NCBI RefSeq assembly: GCF_028618695.1
Contig: NZ_JAQIVI010000745.1
Location: forward strand, 1 to 10,175
Source: Natrinema soli
Lineage (GTDB): Archaea; Halobacteriota; Halobacteria; Halobacteriales; Natrialbaceae
Length of the DNA: 10,175 nt
Reading direction: 5' to 3'
Part shown: one piece after another, positions 5,289-10,175 of the stretch
Layout: each line of letters starts with the position of its first letter
Numbering within the stretch: position 1 is the first letter of the stretch
Program-made: the position numbers and the translations under genes
The notes under the pieces: model-generated
Told to the model about the DNA's origin: nothing
Database searches by the model: none
Seen by the model: the letters and a program-made list of their open reading frames with translations, nothing else

Positions 5289-6955
5289 CAGTCCTCCGTT
5301 TCGTCGTCGCCCACATCAAGCTTTTCGCGCAGACCCTGCTTGTCGAATTTTCCGGTCGCCGTTTTGGGGATCCGCTCGAGAACGCGAATCTCGTCGGGGA
5401 GCCACCAGTCGGGCTGCTCGAGCGTTTCTTGGAGGTGGTCGTGTAACTCGTCCTCGGCGGGGTCAGCGTCTTCGGCGGTGACGACGGTTGCAAGCGGGCG
5501 CTCCTGCCACTTCTCGTGGGGGACGCCGATCACCGCGGACTCGATCACGTCGGGGTTCGCCATCAGCGCGTTCTCGAGCGCGATCGACGAGATCCACTCG
5601 CCGCCGCTCTTGATGACGTCCTTCGCGCGGTCGACGACCTCGATGTAGCCGTCCTCGTCGACGGAGACGATATCGCCCGTTTTCAGCCACTTTCCGGAGG
5701 ACGAAGCGTCCTCCGACGTCCCGCTCGCATCGCTCGCGGGACCGCGTTCGAAGTCCTCCTCGTCGGCCTGCGGGCGGTTGTAGTACGCCGTGATTACCGT
5801 CGGCCCGCGGACCCATAGTTCGCCGGCCGACTCACCGTCCCACGGGACTTCCTCGCCCGCGTCGTCAACGACGCGCATTTCGAGGCCGGGCGAAAGCAGG
5901 CCCTGTTTGCGGCGTTTCTCGTACTTGCGGCTCGGGTCCCAGTCGGCCATGCGGGCCTTCGGCCGGGAGACCGAACCGATGCTCATCGTCTCGGTCATTC
6001 CCCAGGCGTGTTCGACGGTGACGTCGAACTCCTCGTCGTAGCGGCGCATCATCTCCTCCGGTGCGGCGCTTCCCCCGACGACGATCCGCTCGAGAGAGGA
6101 GAGGTCGCCGCCGTGTTCATCGACGTGCTCGAGCAGATCGATCCAGACCGTGGGAACGCCGGCCGTCATGGTGACGCCCTCGCGCTCGACCAGTTCGAGC
6201 AGGTCCGCCGCGCTCGGTGACGGACCGGGGTAGACCTGCGTCGCGCCGGCCATCGTCGCGGCGTACGGGAACTCCCAGGAGTTGACGTGGAACATCGGCA
6301 CGACGGGCATGACGACGTCGCGCTCGCTGATGTCGAGTCCGGCCGGCGTCATCACCATCATCGCGTGGGCGTAGATCATCTTGTGCGTGTACTCGACGCC
6401 CTTCGGGCGGCCGGTCGTGCCGGAGGTGTAGCACATCCCCGCGGGGTACTCCTCCTCGATATCCGGCATCTCGTCCTCCGAAATCGGGTCGTACTCCGCG
6501 ATGAGGTCCTCGTAAGCGACGACGTCGATCTCCGTCTCCGGAACCGTCTCATCCATCACGACGAGCTGCTCGACGTCGAGCTCCGACCAGAGCCGCTCGA
6601 TCGTCTCGAACGGCTCGCCCGGATCGACGAACAGGATATCGTCGGTCGCATCGTCGACGATGTAGACGATGTCCTCGTCGCCAAGCTGGACGTTGATCGT
6701 GTGCAACTGCGCGCCCGAGAGGGGCGCGGCGTAGTAGGCCTCGAGGTGCCGGTGGTGGTTCCAGCCGAACGTCCCGATTCGATTCCCGTGGCCGAAGCCG
6801 CGGTCGGCGAGCGCCGCGAGCAGCGATCGGACGCGCTCGCCGAACTCGCCGTAGGAACTCTCGACGATGCCGTCGTGCGTCCGCGAGACGAGTCGCGTCT
6901 CCGGGAAGAGGTTCGTCGGCCGCCAGAAGAACGGTCGGAGCGTCAGTTCCGTCAT
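5288..6955 (-). CDS. AMP-forming fatty acyl-CoA synthetase
   Basis: A 555-residue ANL-superfamily ligase that activates a carboxylic acid with ATP to an acyl-adenylate and then to acyl-CoA. Motifs in order: P-loop YTSGTTGRPKG (176-186), MFHVNSW (221-227), WGMTE (318-322), GELWVRGP (378-385), TGD (426-428), hinge DRAKDVIKSGGEWIS (442-456), and PKTATGK with catalytic Lys536. The MFHVNSWEFPY segment and overall layout resemble medium/long-chain fatty-acid ligases (AlkK type), so a fatty acid is the likely substrate. It is first in an operon with an SDR and a dead acyl-CoA dehydrogenase, pointing to fatty-acid degradation. A Ser/Asp/Gly-rich insertion at about residues 405-420 is unusual and is coded by palindromes (see 5695-5742). 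It lies on a surface loop before TGD, so activity is probably retained. The start is supported by a Shine-Dalgarno sequence. Confidence 0.93.
   Translation of the reverse strand: MTELTLRPFFWRPTNLFPETRLVSRTHDGIVESSYGEFGERVRSLLAALADRGFGHGNRIGTFGWNHHRHLEAYYAAPLSGAQLHTINVQLGDEDIVYIVDDATDDILFVDPGEPFETIERLWSELDVEQLVVMDETVPETEIDVVAYEDLIAEYDPISEDEMPDIEEEYPAGMCYTSGTTGRPKGVEYTHKMIYAHAMMVMTPAGLDISERDVVMPVVPMFHVNSWEFPYAATMAGATQVYPGPSPSAADLLELVEREGVTMTAGVPTVWIDLLEHVDEHGGDLSSLERIVVGGSAAPEEMMRRYDEEFDVTVEHAWGMTETMSIGSVSRPKARMADWDPSRKYEKRRKQGLLSPGLEMRVVDDAGEEVPWDGESAGELWVRGPTVITAYYNRPQADEEDFERGPASDASGTSEDASSSGKWLKTGDIVSVDEDGYIEVVDRAKDVIKSGGEWISSIALENALMANPDVIESAVIGVPHEKWQERPLATVVTAEDADPAEDELHDHLQETLEQPDWWLPDEIRVLERIPKTATGKFDKQGLREKLDVGDDETED
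5293..5297 (-). promoter_or_regulatory. Shine-Dalgarno sequence fixing the SDR start
   Basis: GGAGG on the minus strand lies 4 bases ahead of the ATG at 5288, inside the last codons of the acyl-CoA synthetase. It is one of the few clear Shine-Dalgarno sites in the window and fits an internal operon gene rather than a leaderless one. Confidence 0.6.
5695..5742. repeat. Two palindromes inserted in frame in the synthetase gene
   Basis: The first palindrome has perfect 9-base arms CGGAGGACG (5695-5703) and CGTCCTCCG (5707-5715) around a 3-base loop. Three bases on, the second has arms GTCCCGC (5718-5724) and GCGGGAC (5736-5742) around 11 bases that include a repeat of CGCTCGC. Together they code for about 16 Ser/Asp/Gly/Glu-rich residues that I would not expect in this enzyme family, whose members usually pass directly from the RPEA-type segment to the WLKTGD segment. 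This looks like a palindromic element that entered the gene without breaking the frame. Confidence 0.6.
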
Positions 6956-6959
6956 CGAC

Positions 6960-6969
6960 GATCACCACC
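6960..6969 (-). promoter_or_regulatory. Shine-Dalgarno sequence for the acyl-CoA synthetase
   Basis: GGTGGTGATC on the minus strand ends 4 bases before the ATG at 6955. It matches the complement of the archaeal 16S 3' end (GGAGGTGATC) at all but one position. It decides the start and implies a transcript with a leader. Confidence 0.6.
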
Positions 6970-7114
6970 GCCAGCGACGATCGAATAGTCCGACCGCTGC
7001 CACCGAGGGAGTCGAACGCGTCTCGAATAGGTCGGTGCGGTTCCAACGGTTACTGATAGATCCCTCACGCATGCTGGTTGTCATTGACACTCGCATAGAA
7101 AACAGGGAAAAGCG

Positions 7115-7123
7115 GATATAAGC
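7115..7123. promoter_or_regulatory. TATA-like box, direction uncertain
   Basis: GGATATAAG reads as a TATA box on the plus strand and as CTTATATCC on the minus strand. On the minus strand it would give the acyl-CoA synthetase mRNA a leader of roughly 135 bases, consistent with that gene having a Shine-Dalgarno sequence. On the plus strand it would give the ATPase gene a leader of about 160 bases. Confidence 0.4.
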
Positions 7124-7251
7124 GTGCTGTCTCCCTTCACAGACGAACCGTTCTGAGTTACGTGGCATCACCCTGAATCCGAGACGAAACGAAACCTCGA
7201 GTCGCGTTAGACCACGACGCAGCGCAGAAACAGTCGAAACCTCGCACGCGC

Positions 7252-7259
7252 AGAATTAT
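7252..7259 (+). promoter_or_regulatory. Candidate TATA box for the secretion ATPase
   Basis: AGAATTAT is centred near 7256. A transcript would start near 7282 and carry a leader of about 25 bases containing the Shine-Dalgarno-like GAGGGGTGA. A competing possibility is the GAATTTTTT tract at 7281-7289, which would give a leaderless mRNA at the ATG of 7316. Confidence 0.35.
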
Positions 7260-7289
7260 CAGAAATGGTAATGGGCGGATGAATTTTTT

Positions 7290-7298
7290 GAGGGGTGA
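7290..7298 (+). promoter_or_regulatory. Shine-Dalgarno-like sequence before the ATPase gene
   Basis: GAGGGGTGA ends 8 bases before the in-frame ATG at 7307 and 17 bases before the next in-frame ATG at 7316, so it favours 7307. It also ends 4 bases before an out-of-frame ATG at 7303 that opens a 7-codon frame. Confidence 0.45.
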
Positions 7299-7306
7299 CT
7301 GTATGG

Positions 7307-10175
7307 ATGGATTCAATGGCTATTGACGAGGCCGACCAGTCGGATGCCGGGGACTTTTCTGAGGGGGAGGGGTCCGACCCTGCGTCGGCGGACGAACGGG
7401 CCCACGAGTCGGAGCCGAGATCGAACTCGGCCATCCGCGTTGGGACGTACACGTGGGAAGAGTTCATGGGCGAATACGGGCACGGCGACGAGGTATCCGT
7501 CCTGTATCCGGACGAGCCAGCCGACGCGGACGATCAGCTCGGGCTCGACACCGACGAGGACGTCGGGACGACGGTCCCCAGCGGGGACGACTGGAATCGG
7601 GTCGAGTTCGACCCGGAAACGTATCTCGGCCACCACCCGGACGACCTCGCGAACCACGTGGTACCGATCGCCGGCGACAACGCGGACGCGCTCTGGGACC
7701 GCTTCTGTGAGTACGCCGATCCCGAAACGACGCCGGTCGTCAAGGATACCTGGACCTGGGAACACTACAAGTGGGAGTATTACTACGAGGACGACGGAAG
7801 TCGTCCGCGAGACGGTGACGGCGAGATCGTCCGCCACGACGAGGAGGACGCTCTCGGCTTCGATCCTGACACGATAAAAGGACACCTCGCGGCCGGCAAC
7901 GACGCCGCGCTGGAACTGGACGATATCGTCGAGGAACGGACAGTCAACATTCAAGAGGATATCGAGGAAGACGAGTTCTTCTCGACGGTTGCGGGCAATA
8001 CCACCGTCTCCAATCGCTACGATCTCGAGAAGGCAGTGCCGCTCGAGAAGAAGACCCACTTCCGCGAGATCGAGCGCTACTGGGTGAACAAACCCTACGC
8101 CTACGTCGTCATCTTCCACTCGGAGAAGGAAAACGAGAAGAAGTACTACATGATCGAGCCGTACCAGAACGAGATCGAGAACGAACTGCAGGAGTTCCTC
8201 TCGGGCAAACTCAGGACGGCGATCAAGTACTCCGAAGACGGCATCAAAGAGAAAGCGACCGAAGACGGCCGACGGACGGTTATCGAGGACGAAACGCGGC
8301 GGCTTCTCGAGCGATACGATCTCTTCGAGGCAACCTCCGGGGAAACCTCGGAGGGGATCCTCGAGACGCTCCGGGGGCTCCTCGACGACGAAGACGAGGA
8401 GGAAATCGGCAACGGGCCGAGTCAACTCGGGGGGATCGAGGTCAGACCCGAGCCGGCGATCCTCGCGGACGATCCGGACACGTTAAGCGAGTACCAGGTC
8501 GAGAAACTGCTCTACCTGCTCAAACGGGACTTCATCGGGTACGAGCGCATCGACGGCATCAAACACGACATCAACGTCGAAGACATCTCCGTCGACGGCT
8601 ACAACTCGCCGGTCTTCGTCTACCACTCCGAGTACGAACAGATCATTTCGAATATTTACCACGGCGAGGACGAACTCGACGACTTCGTCGTCAAACTCGC
8701 TCAGCGCTCGGGGAAGGGGATCAGCAAGCGGCTTCCACAGGTCGATGCGACGCTGCCGGACGGCTCGCGTGCACAGCTCACGCTCGGCAAGGAAGTGTCC
8801 GATCACGGGACCAACTACACCATCCGCCAGTTCAAGGACGTCCCCTTCACGCCGATCGATCTCATCAACTGGAACACCTTCTCGCTCGACGAGATGGCGT
8901 TCCTCTGGCTCGCCATCGAGAACCACAAGAGCCTGATCTTCGCCGGGGGGACTGCGTCCGGGAAGACGACCTCGTTGAACGCCGTCTCCCTGTTTATTCC
9001 CTCGAGCGCGAAGATCGTCTCCATCGAGGACACCCGCGAGGTCGAACTGCCCCAGCGAAACTGGATCGCCAGCGTCACCCGTCCCTCGTTCGCCGACGAC
9101 GAGCAGGGCGATGTCGACGAGTTCGACCTGCTCGAGGCCGCGCTGCGCCAGCGGCCCGACTACATCGTCATGGGCGAGATCCGCGGCGAGGAGGATCGAA
9201 CGCTGTTCCAGGTGATGTCGACCGGTCACACCACCTACACCACCTTCCACGCCGATTCCGTCGACGAGGTTCTCAAGCGGTTCACGACGGACCCGATCAA
9301 CGTCTCGAAGACGATGTTCACGGCGCTGGATCTGGTCTCGATCCAGACGCAGACCAGAGTCCAGGGCCGGAAGGTCCGCCGGAACAAGTCCCTCACGGAG
9401 ATCAATCACTACGAGGCCGAACACGACGAGATCAACGTTCAGGACGTCTACCAGTGGCAGGCCGAGACCGACGAGTACCTCAAGATGGGGGACTCGAACA
9501 CGTTAGAGGAGATTCAGTTCGACCGCGGCTGGAGCACCGAGAAACTCCAAGAGGAGCTGTTCAAGCGGGAAGTCATCCTCGCCTATCTCATCAAGAAGGG
9601 GTTGAACACGTACGCGGAGGTCGCCGCGACGGTGCAGGCGTTCATCAACGACCCGGATACGATCCTCACCCTCATCGCGAACGGGCAGCTCGAGGACAGT
9701 CTCGATGACCTCCGCGAGATGGAGAGCGTCCTGATCGACGTCGACCCGGAGAAGGAGGAACTCGTTCCGCGCCCGGACGCGAGCAGCGAGACATACAACC
9801 TCTCGATGGACCTCCTCGAGCGGGCCGAAGAGTCCCTGTTCGAGGAGTACCGGGGGAAGATCCCGAGCGGCCTCGCGAGCGCCCTCGGCGACGTCGAGGA
9901 GGAGAGTACGATCGACGTCGACCGCGCCGACAGCGAAGAGTTCGAGTTCGCCGGTGACGTCGACGAGACCGTCGACGAGGACGAGTGGGAACTCGGCGCC
10001 GGCTCGTCGGCGTTCACCGGCGAGGACGATGACGACGGTGACGAACCGGCGTGGCTCAGCGAAGAGACGGGGTTCGCCATCGGTGACGAGAGTGACAGCG
10101 ACGAAGCCGCCGCGAGCGCTACCGACGCCGCGACCGGTGGGGCCTCCCCCACCGATGAGAGCGCGTCGGACGGCG
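7307..10175 (+). CDS. Type II/IV secretion system ATPase (PilB/TadA-like), 3' end missing
   Basis: At least 956 residues, still open at the window end. This cytoplasmic hexameric ATPase family powers archaeal type IV pili or the archaellum. Residues counted from 7307: a variable acidic N-terminus (1-45); an N-terminal region with many Trp, Tyr and acidic residues (about 46-400); the family domain with YERIDGIKHD, EDISVDG and LPDGSR (about 425-488); Walker A GGTASGKT (547-554, Lys553); Asp box SIEDTRE (572-578); Walker B YIVMGEIRGEE (619-629, Glu624); His box STGHTTYTTFHAD (638-650). After the ATPase core comes a helical extension, then a very acidic low-complexity tail from about residue 861. 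All catalytic boxes are intact. The length and tail favour a haloarchaeal PilB-type ATPase over the shorter archaellum ArlI/FlaI. The start could also be the ATG at 7316. A PilC/TadC membrane partner would be expected next. Confidence 0.93.
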   Translation, partial: MDSMAIDEADQSDAGDFSEGEGSDPASADERAHESEPRSNSAIRVGTYTWEEFMGEYGHGDEVSVLYPDEPADADDQLGLDTDEDVGTTVPSGDDWNRVEFDPETYLGHHPDDLANHVVPIAGDNADALWDRFCEYADPETTPVVKDTWTWEHYKWEYYYEDDGSRPRDGDGEIVRHDEEDALGFDPDTIKGHLAAGNDAALELDDIVEERTVNIQEDIEEDEFFSTVAGNTTVSNRYDLEKAVPLEKKTHFREIERYWVNKPYAYVVIFHSEKENEKKYYMIEPYQNEIENELQEFLSGKLRTAIKYSEDGIKEKATEDGRRTVIEDETRRLLERYDLFEATSGETSEGILETLRGLLDDEDEEEIGNGPSQLGGIEVRPEPAILADDPDTLSEYQVEKLLYLLKRDFIGYERIDGIKHDINVEDISVDGYNSPVFVYHSEYEQIISNIYHGEDELDDFVVKLAQRSGKGISKRLPQVDATLPDGSRAQLTLGKEVSDHGTNYTIRQFKDVPFTPIDLINWNTFSLDEMAFLWLAIENHKSLIFAGGTASGKTTSLNAVSLFIPSSAKIVSIEDTREVELPQRNWIASVTRPSFADDEQGDVDEFDLLEAALRQRPDYIVMGEIRGEEDRTLFQVMSTGHTTYTTFHADSVDEVLKRFTTDPINVSKTMFTALDLVSIQTQTRVQGRKVRRNKSLTEINHYEAEHDEINVQDVYQWQAETDEYLKMGDSNTLEEIQFDRGWSTEKLQEELFKREVILAYLIKKGLNTYAEVAATVQAFINDPDTILTLIANGQLEDSLDDLREMESVLIDVDPEKEELVPRPDASSETYNLSMDLLERAEESLFEEYRGKIPSGLASALGDVEEESTIDVDRADSEEFEFAGDVDETVDEDEWELGAGSSAFTGEDDDDGDEPAWLSEETGFAIGDESDSDEAAASATDAATGGASPTDESASDG
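8334..8354. repeat. Palindrome within the secretion ATPase gene
   Basis: Nine-base arms CCTCCGGGG (8334-8342) and CCTCGGAGG (8346-8354) pair around AAA, with one G-T pair. The 9-3-9 geometry is the same as the first palindrome in the acyl-CoA synthetase. It codes for TSGETSE, in a probable linker between the N-terminal region and the next domain, and keeps the frame. Confidence 0.4.

Larger units (their letters stand above)
6956..7306. other. Divergent intergenic region with promoters for both sides
   Basis: These 351 bases separate the fatty-acid operon (minus) from the secretion ATPase gene (plus). The region is noticeably AT-richer than its flanks. It holds a strong TATA-like GGATATAAG (7115-7123), a second AT box near 7252-7259, and a direct repeat CGAAACCTCG at 7190-7199 and 7235-7244, 45 bases apart, which could be an operator pair. 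CGAATAG also occurs twice (6982-6988 and 7024-7030). No frame in it has protein-like composition. Confidence 0.5.

Noticed and set aside
7313..9424. Long minus-strand frames of 370 and 313 codons opposite the secretion ATPase
   Set aside because: High-GC shadow frames: the sense strand codes for an ATPase with all its catalytic motifs, and the antisense proteins match nothing I recognise.
1..10175. CRISPR array, insertion sequence with transposase, toxin-antitoxin or defence system
   Set aside because: No regularly spaced repeats, no transposase or integrase frame and no recognisable defence genes were found on either strand.

Overview
The window is chromosomal DNA from a halophilic archaeon (class Halobacteria). 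The evidence is high GC content, strongly Asp/Glu-rich proteins, a haloarchaeal-type SdhA tail and TatA, an archaeal type II/IV secretion ATPase, and TATA boxes about 27 bases upstream of start codons, which indicates leaderless mRNAs. The genus cannot be fixed from the sequence alone.

Layout. The first 650 bases carry the 3' end of sdhA (succinate dehydrogenase flavoprotein), cut by the window edge. Next come two small membrane-protein genes in convergent orientation (740-901 plus, 931-1125 minus; the second is an XapX-family protein) and a small winged-helix regulator (1397-1633, plus). A gene-free, palindrome-rich element (1651-1845) separates the regulator from a convergent HD-domain phosphohydrolase (minus, to 2667). 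A PrxQ/BCP-type peroxiredoxin lies upstream of the HD gene on the same strand. The peroxiredoxin is divergent from tatA (3426-3749), which is followed 16 bases later by tRNA-Arg(CCT). A second, non-functional copy of the tRNA 3' end lies 103 bases beyond the first, suggesting an old integration or duplication.

From 6955 back to 4134 on the minus strand is a fatty-acid activation/oxidation operon: an AMP-forming acyl-CoA synthetase, an SDR oxidoreductase overlapping it by one base, and an acyl-CoA dehydrogenase remnant. The remnant keeps its first ~34 and last ~80 residues but has lost the whole central body and possibly its ATG, so the third gene of the operon is dead. The synthetase carries an in-frame insertion built from two palindromes just before its TGD motif.

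A 351-base divergent intergenic region leads to the last gene (7307 to beyond 10175, plus): a large type II/IV secretion (PilB/TadA-like) ATPase with intact Walker A, Asp, Walker B and His boxes and a long acidic tail, open at the window end. A pilus membrane protein (PilC/TadC type) would be expected downstream, outside the window.

No complete novel system is visible. The most unusual signals are the palindromic coding insertion in the synthetase, the internally deleted dehydrogenase, the composite intergenic palindrome element, and the duplicated tRNA end.
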